Of a stretch of DNA of 64,000 nt, positions 18,336-27,895 are shown in pieces. Made by a program: the position numbers and the translations under genes. The stretch is from CBDDBK01 sp965225715 (GTDB taxonomy: Bacteria > Bacteroidota > Bacteroidia > Cytophagales > Flammeovirgaceae). Numbering within the stretch: the first letter of the stretch is position 1; each line of letters opens with the position of its first letter. The stretch covers positions 62,001-126,000 of the forward strand of contig CBDDBK010000002.1 of the NCBI GenBank assembly GCA_965225715.1. Reading direction: 5' to 3'. The notes under the pieces were generated by a model. The model made no database searches and had not been told where the DNA came from. It saw only the letters and a list, made by a program, of their open reading frames with translations.

Positions 18336-18602
18336 TATAAAAATAGCATTGCTATAGGGAAGGCTATTTTTTTAAAATATCATACTTTAACAAAAGTAAT
18401 TTATTTAACCTATAAAAGTTAATTTAATATGAAAAAATGTAATAAAGATTTTAATAGCTCAAAATAGTTTAAAAAAAACCGGTAGGTTTTCAAAATACTT
18501 TATAAAAGTTGAGACTAAAATTCATTTACCACTTAATATAAAAAAGGTCAAGCAAAAATTTTGTAGGTTCAAATTATTGATTTTGTAGCCTTATTGTTAA
18601 AA

Positions 18603-19628
18603 TTAATGTACCATAGGACTACTTTTTAAGACTTTTAAGCATCTATTTAATTGAATATCAGTATAAGCCAAAAAATAGATTTCACGAATTTTTGTGTTTT
18701 TATTCGACTTAAAATAAAGGATTACTGTTTCGATCAAATTTGCTGTTATTTCTTTCACGTCACCACCACCCATACCTGTACCAAAAAGAGGAAAAATAAT
18801 CGTTTTAAGGGGATCATCTAAATTATCCATAGCCTCTAAACTTCTATTCACACATTGTTGAACATTGCTTACAGTCTTATAACCAGCCCCAACTTCACCA
18901 TGTACAGCAGCAACATGAAATATTTTTTTAACCCCATGCGTATGAGCTAACTCTCCCGAATCAGTGATTAAAACTGTAGTTGGTTGGATATAAAGATTAT
19001 CTTCAACCTCTTTTTTTAAAAATTTAGCTATAAAGTCTTCTTTAACATTTCCGAATTTATCTTTCCCAGCGCCCATATACCGAATGATTCCCGATATAGA
19101 ATCTTCATAAAACCTTGCCATTTGCATGTTTGTATTTTCAGAATTTACCCATACCTCAATGCCTTTAATTTCAGTAATACTCCCCGTTATCAAACCGACT
19201 TTTTTATCTTTTCGTTCTTTTAGAGTAAATACATGTTTTTCAGTTTTGCCAATAACTTTTTCTTGATTGGAAGGCATAATATTGGATATATTATGTTTTT
19301 CAAGTTCTAATTTTTCTTTTAAATATTTATTTTCTTTTTTCAGACTATCTAATTTACTTCCGCTTGTGGCTTTTTTAATTCCAAACCACCATGTTATAAT
19401 AAAAACAGCAACAGCACCCGAAAAGGAGAAATTAAAAATTTGACCTTCTGCCTGGCTTTCTGGGAAAAAAGGAAAAATAATAAATACAGGAAACAAAGCA
19501 ATTAACAACCAACCGATAATTAATGTAGTGTGGAAATGATCATTTTCCCGCTTAATATTAATAAAGTAAACTGTTAAACCAGCAACCAAACATAAAGTTC
19601 CTATAAGGATAAAAACTAAATTTTCCAT
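18603..19628 (-). CDS. Membrane-anchored macro-domain (ADP-ribose-binding) protein
   Basis: The 341-residue protein has an N-terminal membrane part with three likely helices (about residues 4-24, 36-55 and 69-87). A short coiled coil follows (KLDSLKKENKYLKEKLELEK), then a C-terminal macro domain from about residue 140. The domain shows VGLITGSITEIKGIEVWVNS, then GYKTVSNVQQC and PLFGTGMGGGDVKE, which form the ADP-ribose-binding loops. Macro domains bind or remove ADP-ribose. A membrane-tethered form with a cytosolic macro domain recalls proteins in nucleotide-signalling and conflict systems, but no toxin or ADP-ribosyltransferase partner is seen nearby. Catalytic activity cannot be assigned from sequence. 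Confidence 0.75.
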   Translation of the reverse strand: MENLVFILIGTLCLVAGLTVYFINIKRENDHFHTTLIIGWLLIALFPVFIIFPFFPESQAEGQIFNFSFSGAVAVFIITWWFGIKKATSGSKLDSLKKENKYLKEKLELEKHNISNIMPSNQEKVIGKTEKHVFTLKERKDKKVGLITGSITEIKGIEVWVNSENTNMQMARFYEDSISGIIRYMGAGKDKFGNVKEDFIAKFLKKEVEDNLYIQPTTVLITDSGELAHTHGVKKIFHVAAVHGEVGAGYKTVSNVQQCVNRSLEAMDNLDDPLKTIIFPLFGTGMGGGDVKEITANLIETVILYFKSNKNTKIREIYFLAYTDIQLNRCLKVLKSSPMVH

Positions 19629-19729
19629 ATCTACTCATTTAATTACTAATAATCTCAAAACTAAATAATTAAAGTCTTGTTATTCATTATTTATTAAGGC
19701 ATTAAAAATATTTTTACTTTTGCCTTATT

Positions 19730-19814
19730 GTAGTCATGTTACATTGAAAAAAGATTTTTGAAGAATTTAACTTATTGAATATAACCTTTTTTAGATAAAA
19801 ACAGCATTGCTATA
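19730..19814 (+). repeat. Dispersed ~93-bp intergenic repeat, full copy C
   Basis: It begins tagtcatgttacattgaaaa, has the gatttttgaag box and ends with agcattgctata (19802-19813). It lies between the start of the macro-domain gene and the end of the SNF2 helicase gene. Confidence 0.65.
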
Positions 19815-19836
19815 AGGCAATATCATAAATAGTAAT

Positions 19837-22800
19837 CTAAGAAAATAAGTCGCTAATATCTTTTTTGCTTAAGTTTTTGATAAAACTTTCTTCAGAGCTG
19901 ATAATATGGCTGGCTATTTGACTTTTTCTGGCTTGAAGGTTTAAAATCTTTTCTTCTACAGAATTTTTACAAATCATCTTATAGGCAAAAACATTTTTGG
20001 TTTGTCCTATTCTATAAATTCTATCTATGGCTTGTTGTTCTATGGCTGGATTCCACCAAGGATCGATTAAATAAACGTAATCGGCAGCTGTTAGGTTAAG
20101 CCCAATTCCGCCGACTTTCAGGCTAATAAGAAAAACACGCACCGATTCATCGTTTTGAAATTGATCTACAACAGCTTTTCTATTTTTAACTTTTCCATCT
20201 AAATATAAATAAGGGATATTAAGTTCATTGAATTGAGTCTTTATCAAATCTAACATACCCAAAAATTGAGAAAACACCAAAATTTTATGTTTGGCGGGTA
20301 TTTGTTCAATTTGATTGATTAGCATGTCCAATTTGATAGAATAAGTTGGGTGGTTTTTTTCTTTTAATAAACTGGTACTGTCACAAACTTGGCGCAATTT
20401 TAAAAGACCTTCTATAATAAACATACCAGAACGTTCTATACCTTTAGTTTCTATAGCATTGAGAATATAGCTTTTATAGTAAGTTTTCAACTTATTATAA
20501 ATAGCTTCTTGTTCTTTATCCATTTCGCAATAAAGAATACTTTCTGTTTTTTGAGGTAAATCTTTAGCAACCTGATATTTGGTTCTACGACAGATGAAAG
20601 GGTGAATCATCTTTTGAAGTTCATCGATCTTTTTAGGATCAGCATTTTTTTGGATAGGATTAACATATTGTTTTTTAAAGAAATTTATAGTATTAAAAAT
20701 ACCTGGATTTGTAAAATTCATCTGGGCATATAGTTCTAAGAGGTTATTTTCTATAGGCGTGCCGGATAAAACGATTTTATTTTTAGGCTTTAAAAGAGAA
20801 ACAGCTTTGTAGCGTTGGGAATTAATATTCTTAATAGCTTGAGACTCATCTAATATAACGTAATTTAGTTTAGTATCGACAAAAGCCTTTATATCCTTAA
20901 CTAAAATATTATAGCTTATTAAGACTAAATCATATTTTTTGAAAAATGGAATGGATTGCGTACGATTTTCATAACCATAAATTAAATAGGTTAAATCCGG
21001 TGTAAACTTTTTGATTTCATCTACCCAGTTAAAAATTAATGTTTTAGGCATAACGATCAAGTTTGAACCTTGATAATCTTTAGTTTTTGCATTAACTTTT
21101 AAATTATTTAAAAAAGTGAGTATTTGTAAGGTTTTTCCCAAGCCCATATCATCGGCTAAACATCCTCCCCAATTAAATTCGTGAAGAAAATGCAACCAAT
21201 TGACTCCGACATATTGGTAACTTCGTAAAGTATTTTTTAGATGTTTGGGTATCTCAACTTCATTAATTTTAGTAAAATGTGCCAAATGTTCTTTTTTTCC
21301 TTGTATTTCTTTTAATAATTCTTTATCAGCAATATATTTATAAAAAGTAGTCTTTATAAAGTTAAAATAGAGTTTGGAAAGTTTTAGTTTATTGCTTTTT
21401 TCTAAGTTCCCAAATTTTAATAAATGGCTATATTCTTTCAACCAACTATCTGGCAAAACCCCATATTTTCCATTGCTTAGAACCACATAATTTTTATCTG
21501 ATAAAATAGCTTTTTGAATGGTACGTAAACTAACGTCTTCTTTTCCAAAAGTTATATTCATCTCAAAATCAAACCAATCCATTCCATTTTTTATTGCTAC
21601 ATCTGTTTTAATGCGATGATGACTATATTTGATTTTATCTAATTTATCAAGCCCCAATATTCTAATATCTTCTTGGGCTAAATCATCAAAAAACTGTATG
21701 AACCAGTCGTTCTTTAAAATCAAAGTATGGGGTAAATAAAATATACCATCAACATATTTTATATCAGGGTGAGATGCAGTTATGAGATCAAGGACTTTTT
21801 GTTCTCTTGGTATATTTCTTTCAAGTTGAAAAATTTGATCTTGGTTAATACTGACCAAAGTATTGGGATGATTAGGCGTTACATCAATACTATTATAGTT
21901 AAAGATTGGTTCGATAGCTAAAATTTGGTCGTCTATTTCTTTAATAGATACTTTATAATCAAGGATGGTATTATCTTGGCTTTCTACCACTAAATCAATA
22001 TCGTGTTCTATAACAGCATCTTTATAATTTAATACCTTGATTAAGATATTAGAAAAAAATGATTGCTTGGCTTTTTTATTAATTTTAATAGTTGCTTGTT
22101 TAATAAAAATTGAAATCAATTGTGCTTCTTGATAATTTTGTATACCAAATATTTGATTATCATAGATAATCGCTACAGGATATAAAAAAACAACTTGCTT
22201 AACTTCTACAATTACATCATTAATTTTTAAATTAAAAGCAACGCTATAATTTTTAGTATCTTCTTTAATAGAAAAGAATAAAATCGCCTTATTATTAGAA
22301 ACTTTTAAAGGAATATTCTGAGATAACTTATTTTTATCCTCTACATAATGGACATAGCTGTTTTTAATAATATCCAAATAGTTATGAAATTTCTTAATAA
22401 GGTAATTATCTAAAATTTTTAAACCCCTATCAGTCAGTTGATTTCTATCTAAATAATTATTTATTAAGGGTTTTGTTTTTTTTGAAAACCTAATTTCTTT
22501 ATTAAGAAGTTGATTGAGGTAAGTATAATCATATTCCTTTATTTTATAATAAGCTAAGATATATTCTTGGCTTACACCAGCCAATTCACTTTCTTCAAAA
22601 AACACATAATCTCCTGTTTCTATATTGTATTGATAAATGCCCAATTCGAAAGGGACAAGAAATAAATTATCATGTTTAGACATAATAAAATGACACATTG
22701 AGTAAATATGTTTTTCAAATTGTTGCTTAATATATTTGGGTGGATTATAAACAATAGGATCAAAAGAAGGTAAAAAAGTTTCTAAATTTAATATTTTGAT

Positions 22801-23586
22801 TAAACTTTTATCTTTTAAAACTAAATCTAAATTATAGTCATTAATCTGAAAATCAAATTTTTCATCAACATCATCATCTTCTAAAGTATAGCCATATTCT
22901 TGTAAATATTTTTCTTTTTGTTTATCCCAATTAACAATTTTATCAAAAGCATATTCTCCATCTTCTTTATAAAGGCGCAATAAGATACCTACTTTATGAA
23001 AACATAAAGGGCTATAAAAATCCAATTTGCAACTACAAGTAGAATGAATTTGATTGTCTATTTTTTGAAAGAATAATTTATATGTTTTATCTTTCCAAAC
23101 TAAAGAAGCATGAAGATCATAGTCTTCCCCTCTTTTTAGGATAGTTTGTTTGTCATTAGAAATTATTAACCCTTTTTTTTTATCTTCATCATCTAATAAA
23201 TGCAATAAATCTTCTTTAAGAAGTTTATTAGAAGCCAGCGTATAAATAGAATTATATTGGTTGTATTTTTGCCATATTGTAATTGGATTTCTATGAATAT
23301 GTTGAGAAAAATAAAGGAAAGCTGCTACGGTATGTTTACATATACCACCTTCTCGATAAGCACAGGAACACAAAGGTGAAAACGTTTTATCCCAATTAAT
23401 CTTAATTTCTATAACATACCATTTTCCCCATGTATCTCCTTGAATTTGAACATTAAATTTATTCTTTTTAAAAGATATAAATTTAATTCTATGTCTAGCG
23501 TTGGATATAGCTATACCTCTTTGACGTACTTGAGGAAGGCTGTTTTTAGACAAATAATTTTGGATTAGTAATTCTATCGTTTGCAT
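19837..23586 (-). CDS. SNF2-family helicase/ATPase with SWIM zinc finger(s)
   Basis: The 1249-residue protein has an N-terminal SWIM finger (CSC at 73-75, CKH at 83-85) and a second SWIM-like CSC...CFH at about 184-197. A long middle region follows, then a SNF2 ATPase core in the C-terminal 450 residues: motif I ADDMGLGKTLQ, motif II LDESQAIKN, motif III LSGTPIENN, and the C-terminal lobe with VGGIGLNLTAADYV and QAIDRIYRIGQ. These enzymes move along double-stranded DNA and remodel bound proteins. Orthologues with this layout are widespread in Bacteroidota as stand-alone genes. The cellular task is not established, and a repair, transcription or defence role is possible. It is a single gene with no operon partner. 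Confidence 0.85.
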   Translation of the reverse strand: MQTIELLIQNYLSKNSLPQVRQRGIAISNARHRIKFISFKKNKFNVQIQGDTWGKWYVIEIKINWDKTFSPLCSCAYREGGICKHTVAAFLYFSQHIHRNPITIWQKYNQYNSIYTLASNKLLKEDLLHLLDDEDKKKGLIISNDKQTILKRGEDYDLHASLVWKDKTYKLFFQKIDNQIHSTCSCKLDFYSPLCFHKVGILLRLYKEDGEYAFDKIVNWDKQKEKYLQEYGYTLEDDDVDEKFDFQINDYNLDLVLKDKSLIKILNLETFLPSFDPIVYNPPKYIKQQFEKHIYSMCHFIMSKHDNLFLVPFELGIYQYNIETGDYVFFEESELAGVSQEYILAYYKIKEYDYTYLNQLLNKEIRFSKKTKPLINNYLDRNQLTDRGLKILDNYLIKKFHNYLDIIKNSYVHYVEDKNKLSQNIPLKVSNNKAILFFSIKEDTKNYSVAFNLKINDVIVEVKQVVFLYPVAIIYDNQIFGIQNYQEAQLISIFIKQATIKINKKAKQSFFSNILIKVLNYKDAVIEHDIDLVVESQDNTILDYKVSIKEIDDQILAIEPIFNYNSIDVTPNHPNTLVSINQDQIFQLERNIPREQKVLDLITASHPDIKYVDGIFYLPHTLILKNDWFIQFFDDLAQEDIRILGLDKLDKIKYSHHRIKTDVAIKNGMDWFDFEMNITFGKEDVSLRTIQKAILSDKNYVVLSNGKYGVLPDSWLKEYSHLLKFGNLEKSNKLKLSKLYFNFIKTTFYKYIADKELLKEIQGKKEHLAHFTKINEVEIPKHLKNTLRSYQYVGVNWLHFLHEFNWGGCLADDMGLGKTLQILTFLNNLKVNAKTKDYQGSNLIVMPKTLIFNWVDEIKKFTPDLTYLIYGYENRTQSIPFFKKYDLVLISYNILVKDIKAFVDTKLNYVILDESQAIKNINSQRYKAVSLLKPKNKIVLSGTPIENNLLELYAQMNFTNPGIFNTINFFKKQYVNPIQKNADPKKIDELQKMIHPFICRRTKYQVAKDLPQKTESILYCEMDKEQEAIYNKLKTYYKSYILNAIETKGIERSGMFIIEGLLKLRQVCDSTSLLKEKNHPTYSIKLDMLINQIEQIPAKHKILVFSQFLGMLDLIKTQFNELNIPYLYLDGKVKNRKAVVDQFQNDESVRVFLISLKVGGIGLNLTAADYVYLIDPWWNPAIEQQAIDRIYRIGQTKNVFAYKMICKNSVEEKILNLQARKSQIASHIISSEESFIKNLSKKDISDLFS

Positions 23587-23956
23587 AAAATCTCTTACAA
23601 CTATACCTATAAATTTGTTTTTTTATATCAAAAACATTAACCATTAATGCTTTCTAACGTCTTTCTCAAAAGTAAAACACAAAATTAGGAAATTATACAA
23701 GAAATTGACTTAATATTAGAAAATAAGATAAATAATTATTTATTTTAGAATTCATTCTGAAAAGTATTGGATCAAAAATTAAGATAACAAATAAGCTAAT
23801 TTTTTCTGTTTTGTACCTTTAGTGGTCATTTATAAATTGAGCCTAGCTTTTAAAATTAATTTTTGGTTTTTTTGAAAACCGGAAAATTTTTAAAACTCTT
23901 AAAATGAATATTTTATATTGATAATAAATCCCAATACATTCTAATGTTTAACTTTT
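23587..23956. other. Intergenic region between divergent genes, no gene seen
   Basis: This AT-rich 370-base gap separates the divergently transcribed SNF2 helicase and small outer-membrane protein genes, so it should hold promoters for both. A short inverted motif ggttttt..gaaaacc lies at 23864-23880. I see no reading frame or RNA gene in it. Confidence 0.5.
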
Positions 23957-24457
23957 ATGAAATTTAAAAATCATCTAATGATCAGGTTTTTTTCTATTAT
24001 TTTTTTTATTTTTTCTATTGTATATTTTGGGCAAGCTCAAGTTAATCCTAATGCACTAGGCTTAAGATTTGGCGGGAATGGCGATATAAATGGTGCTGAA
24101 TTATCGTATCAACATGGCTTAGGCGGAACAAATAGACTTGAATTAGATTTAGGCTTTAGTGGTAATAGTGAGCAAAACAGACTATTTTTAGCAGGTATCT
24201 ACCATTGGCATTGGACTATTAATGGTGGTTTGAATTGGTATGTCGGCCCAGGGGCTAGCCTTGGATTCTATTCTATTGATAATTCAGATGATCATTTTAA
24301 CATTGGTATAGGTGGTCAGATTGGTTTAGAATATGATTTTAATCAATTAAATACGCCTATTTTACTTAGTATTGATGCTAGGCCAATATGGGATTTGATC
24401 GGTAATAGCTCAGGATTTGGCTGGGGTTTAGCTTTAGGTCTGCGCTATACATGGTAA
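23957..24457 (+). CDS. Small predicted outer-membrane beta-barrel protein
   Basis: The 166-residue protein has a signal peptide (basic start, hydrophobic residues 9-24, cleavage likely after YFGQAQ). The rest alternates polar and aromatic residues in short strands (LGLRFGGNGDINGAELSYQ, HWHWTINGGLNWYVG) and ends LGLRYTW. A terminal aromatic residue after a beta strand is the typical signal for outer-membrane barrel assembly. It would form a barrel of about 8 strands. No enzymatic or transport motif is recognisable. Confidence 0.65.
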   Translation: MKFKNHLMIRFFSIIFFIFSIVYFGQAQVNPNALGLRFGGNGDINGAELSYQHGLGGTNRLELDLGFSGNSEQNRLFLAGIYHWHWTINGGLNWYVGPGASLGFYSIDNSDDHFNIGIGGQIGLEYDFNQLNTPILLSIDARPIWDLIGNSSGFGWGLALGLRYTW

Positions 24458-24488
24458 AAAATTAATTCCTAAAAATTATCTTTATTAT

Positions 24489-24537
24489 CAATGAGTTAAA
24501 AGTTCTAAAATCCTTTTTTAAACTGAAGTAACTATAA
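24489..24537 (-). repeat. Dispersed intergenic repeat, partial copy D
   Basis: On the plus strand it reads caatgagttaaaagttct, then aaaatcctttttt and aactataa. This is the conserved half of the element; the palindromic end is not clear. It lies between two plus-strand genes. Confidence 0.6.
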
Positions 24538-24667
24538 ACTGAAAGAAATAATAGATTGAATAACCCATTTGGTTTTAAAAGTCTTACCGGTTTATTCATA
24601 TTGATAATAAGTAATTTAAATTTATAAGGCTATATTTTTAATCATTATTCAATAATTTATAAAATTC

Positions 24668-26614
24668 ATGTCCAATCAAACAGTTTGGTATAAAGTTCTT
24701 GAGAATCCAGAAGAACTTAAAGAAGCTAGGGTTCAAACCGTTATTGCTGGTACTAAAGGTATTTGCCTAACCCGTTATAAAGGCAAGGTATCAGCTTTGG
24801 ATAATCGTTGTCCCCATCAAGGTGGCCCCTTAGGGGAAGGCTCTATTGAAAATGGCTTATTGCGTTGTCCTTGGCACGGCTGGGATTATCATCCGTGTAC
24901 AGGTAAGGCGCCCGGTTTCGACGATGGTGTAAAAACTTTTCCTGTAGAAGTAAAAGATGATGGTATATTTGTAGGTTTACCTAAAATACCACCTCATGAA
25001 ACAACGGTTTCTGATATTATGGCAGAAACGATGGTCAACGCAGGTGTTAGCCATGTATTTGGAATGGTTGGGCATTCTAATTTAGGTCTTGCCGATGCCC
25101 TTAGACGACAAGAAGCCAAAGGCAAATTGACCTATATAGGTATACGTCATGAAGGTGCTGCCTCTTTTGCTGCTTCAGCTTATGGAAAGCTCACGGGAAA
25201 ACCTGCCGCTTGTTTCGCTATTGCAGGTCCCGGTGCCACCAACCTTTATACTGGTTTATGGGATGCCAAAAATGATGAAGCACCCATAATTGCCTTAACC
25301 GGACAAGTCCAAACCCAAATCGTAGGTACAGGAGCCTTTCAAGAATTGGATTTGGTCAACGCTTTTGCAAGTGTTGCTTCTTTTAATCAAAGAGTTTTAA
25401 GCAATAGCAAACATGCTGAACTCATGACTTTAGCTTTTAAACATGCAGTTCTTAATAGGGCAGTTTCTCATCTCACTTTTCCCGATGAAGTTCAAACGGT
25501 AAAAGCCGATAAAAAAGCTAAAGCAGCTATGCCTAAAAATAGGATAGCTTCTTTTAAAATAAATCCACCAAAAGAGGTTTCTGAAAAAGCTATTGATTTA
25601 TTGAAAAAAGCCAAACGGCCGGTTATTATTATGGGACACGGGGCCAAATTTGATACTGATAAGGTTATTGCTTTAGCCGAATCTTTAAATGCACCGGTAT
25701 TGACAACCTTTAAAGGCAAAGGCTTAATACCCGATAATCATCCACTTGGTTCGGGTGTTTTGGGAAGAAGTGGCACGCCAATAGCGAGTTGGTTTATGAA
25801 TGAAGCTGATGTACTTTGTGTTTTTGGTTCTTCTTTTGCCAACCATACAGGCATTACCCCTAAAATACCAACCATACAAGTTGATTTTAATAATATGACT
25901 CTGGCAAAATTTCATGAAGTTGCAGTACCTGTTTGGGGTGAAATAGGTGTAACAGCTCAATTATTTTATGACGCTGTCAAAGATAATAATCAAGCTATTG
26001 ACCAGCGTGATGAGGTAAAAAAACGTTGGGCAATATGGAAAGCTGAAAAAGCCAGTCGCTTAAAAGACAACAGAGGCAAAGGGGTAAGCTCCATAGCCGT
26101 TTTTGATGCGATGAACAGGTTTGTACCCGAAGATGCTGTGCTTACCATAGATGTTGGTAATCATGCTTATTCTTTTGGAAGGTATTATGAAACGAAAAGC
26201 CATAATTCTGTTTTGATGTCCGGTTATATGGGATCAATTGGATTTGGCTATCCTGCAGCTATGGGTGCCTGGGCAGCAGCCCCCAACCGACCTATTTTTG
26301 CCGTAACTGGTGATGGGGGCTTTTGTCAATACCTTGCCGAAATCACTACGGCTGTCAAATATAATATGCCTATTAAACATATTTTACTTAACAATAATGA
26401 GCTAGGAAAAATTTCTAAAGAGCAACGCGCTGGACAGTTTCCTGTTTGGCAGACAAGCTTAATAAACCCTAATTTTTCAGATTATGCCAATAATTGTGGA
26501 GCTTTGGGTATTAGAGTCACTCAAAAAGAACAATTGGATGATGCTATGGAAAAAATTCTTGCCCATAAAGGACCTGCCATGCTTGAAGTTGTTACCGATG
26601 TTGGTTTAATTTAA
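24668..26614 (+). CDS. Rieske [2Fe-2S] domain fused to a thiamine-diphosphate-dependent enzyme
   Basis: Residues 5-105 are a Rieske ferredoxin domain with CPH (48-50) and CPWHGW (67-72), supplying the two Cys and two His ligands. From about residue 115 the protein is a complete ThDP enzyme of the acetolactate synthase/pyruvate oxidase/benzoylformate decarboxylase fold. It has an N-terminal PYR domain with the conserved RHEGAASFAASA glutamate, a central FAD/NAD-type domain (PVIIMGHGAKFD), and a C-terminal PP domain with the cofactor motif GDGGFCQ...NNNELGKISKEQ. Total length is 648 residues. Such enzymes decarboxylate or transfer groups from 2-keto acids; the Rieske centre suggests an attached electron-transfer step. 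The substrate is unknown. It stands alone, so no pathway context is available. Confidence 0.82.
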   Translation: MSNQTVWYKVLENPEELKEARVQTVIAGTKGICLTRYKGKVSALDNRCPHQGGPLGEGSIENGLLRCPWHGWDYHPCTGKAPGFDDGVKTFPVEVKDDGIFVGLPKIPPHETTVSDIMAETMVNAGVSHVFGMVGHSNLGLADALRRQEAKGKLTYIGIRHEGAASFAASAYGKLTGKPAACFAIAGPGATNLYTGLWDAKNDEAPIIALTGQVQTQIVGTGAFQELDLVNAFASVASFNQRVLSNSKHAELMTLAFKHAVLNRAVSHLTFPDEVQTVKADKKAKAAMPKNRIASFKINPPKEVSEKAIDLLKKAKRPVIIMGHGAKFDTDKVIALAESLNAPVLTTFKGKGLIPDNHPLGSGVLGRSGTPIASWFMNEADVLCVFGSSFANHTGITPKIPTIQVDFNNMTLAKFHEVAVPVWGEIGVTAQLFYDAVKDNNQAIDQRDEVKKRWAIWKAEKASRLKDNRGKGVSSIAVFDAMNRFVPEDAVLTIDVGNHAYSFGRYYETKSHNSVLMSGYMGSIGFGYPAAMGAWAAAPNRPIFAVTGDGGFCQYLAEITTAVKYNMPIKHILLNNNELGKISKEQRAGQFPVWQTSLINPNFSDYANNCGALGIRVTQKEQLDDAMEKILAHKGPAMLEVVTDVGLI

Positions 26615-26674
26615 GAAGTAATTGAGATTAAAAAAACTAAATCTCGATATGTTTAACAGTTTTATTTTAAGTAT

Positions 26675-26777
26675 GTTGGTTCTATATATGACAAAGTAGA
26701 TTCTACATTTTAATCATAAAACTCTAAATTATTGGCGTTTTTAAATTGTACTTTATGTGTAATCGTATAGAACCAAC
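26675..26777. repeat. MITE-like inverted-repeat element upstream of the ABC-3C operon
   Basis: Exact 12-bp arms gttggttctata (26675-26686) and its complement (26766-26777) enclose 79 bases. Weaker complementarity (acaaagta versus tactttat) continues inward, and a small palindrome gtagattctac lies inside. It ends 61 bases before the HNH gene. It may be a miniature transposable element, an island boundary, or a regulatory structure. Confidence 0.5.
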
Positions 26778-26838
26778 ACTGCTAACCTTACAAAAAAACT
26801 AAATGGAGACATAAATATTTGATTTAAAATTTTGATAT

Positions 26839-27672
26839 ATGGGACAAAAGGCTAGGAATTATTCAGAGTTAACAAAAAGACGACTTTATGCTTTATCAGG
26901 AAATCAATGTGCTTTTCCAGATTGTAATGTTGAGTTCGTGAATGAGAAGGATGATACCAATTTTTCTAATATATGCCACATAGAGGATGCTAACCCAAAT
27001 AAAAATGGTAAAGCTGATAGATATAATCCAAATATGACTGAGCAAGAGAGAGCAGGTTATCCAAATTTGATTTTAATTTGCCCTAATCATCACATAGAAA
27101 CTAACGATCCAAAGAAGTATACCGTCGAAGCCTTGCAGAAAATGAAACGAGATCATGAGGGAAAAATAAGAAAAGCCGTAGCTGGTGAAAATAGTATATC
27201 AAAACACCCTTCAATTCTTAATGAGGTAGTCAGTCAACTTGGTTCAAAACCAATAAATGAACATAATGTAGATGAGATAATTACTGCACCAAATATAGAA
27301 GAAAAAATTGAGTATAATAGTATTTCAACATATAAATGGGTAATAGAAAAATATAAAATATATCAAGGAAAATTAAATATAATATATCAAGAAATAGACA
27401 ATCAGGGTTCATCAAAAAAAGATATTCTTCTAAACAATATCAATGACCTTTATTTGCAAGAAAAGAGCAACTACGACTACGATGGCATCAAACAAACAAA
27501 AGAGAATGCAGATACTATCTTTGAAAATATTAAAAATAAGCTTTGGGATAAAATCCAGTTAACAAATAATAACATGCCAATAGAAGCATTAGAACCAGCT
27601 ATTTTAATCGTCATGGTCGACGCTTTTATGAGATGTAAAATTTTAGAAAAACCACCAACAAATGATCATTAA
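26839..27672 (+). CDS. ABC-3C system HNH endonuclease effector
   Basis: The 277-residue protein carries an N-terminal HNH nuclease domain (residues 20-95): zinc ligands in NQCAFPDC (C24, C29), the catalytic segment ICHIEDA (C46, H47), and LICPNHH (C81, H84, H85). The C-terminal 160 residues are helical without a known motif and probably contact the other components. It is the first gene of a three-gene overlapping operon (stop overlaps the next start by 11 bases), followed by a small middle component and a DUF2326 ATPase. That is the layout of ABC-three-component conflict systems described by comparative genomics. The likely role is DNA cleavage upon sensing invasion or damage. Confidence 0.78.
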   Translation: MGQKARNYSELTKRRLYALSGNQCAFPDCNVEFVNEKDDTNFSNICHIEDANPNKNGKADRYNPNMTEQERAGYPNLILICPNHHIETNDPKKYTVEALQKMKRDHEGKIRKAVAGENSISKHPSILNEVVSQLGSKPINEHNVDEIITAPNIEEKIEYNSISTYKWVIEKYKIYQGKLNIIYQEIDNQGSSKKDILLNNINDLYLQEKSNYDYDGIKQTKENADTIFENIKNKLWDKIQLTNNNMPIEALEPAILIVMVDAFMRCKILEKPPTNDH

Positions 27673-27895
27673 TAAAAATACCAATCCAAAAAAGGATTTA
27701 TATTATTTTGGAGCTAAGATAATTGAAGTACTAGATGCTTCAAAAAACAAAGATGTTGACTACTTTCAACTTTATGAAACTTTCAATGAGCAACATAATA
27801 TTTCCATTGTCTTATTTGATAATGCTCTAACTTGGTTATTTATTCTTGGAGTAATAAAAAGAGTTAATAAATTAATTATAGAAAAATGTTTTTAA
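27662..27895 (+). CDS. ABC-3C system small middle component (MC6-like)
   Basis: The 77-residue protein contains LYYFGAKIIEVL near the N-terminus and FDNALTWLFILGVIK in the second half. This pattern matches, from memory, the family called ABC-3C middle component 6. Such proteins are thought to bridge the ATPase and the effector. It overlaps the HNH gene by 11 bases and the ATPase gene by 10 bases, so translation is likely coupled across all three. It has no catalytic motif and no membrane segment of its own. Confidence 0.72.
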   Translation: MIINKNTNPKKDLYYFGAKIIEVLDASKNKDVDYFQLYETFNEQHNISIVLFDNALTWLFILGVIKRVNKLIIEKCF

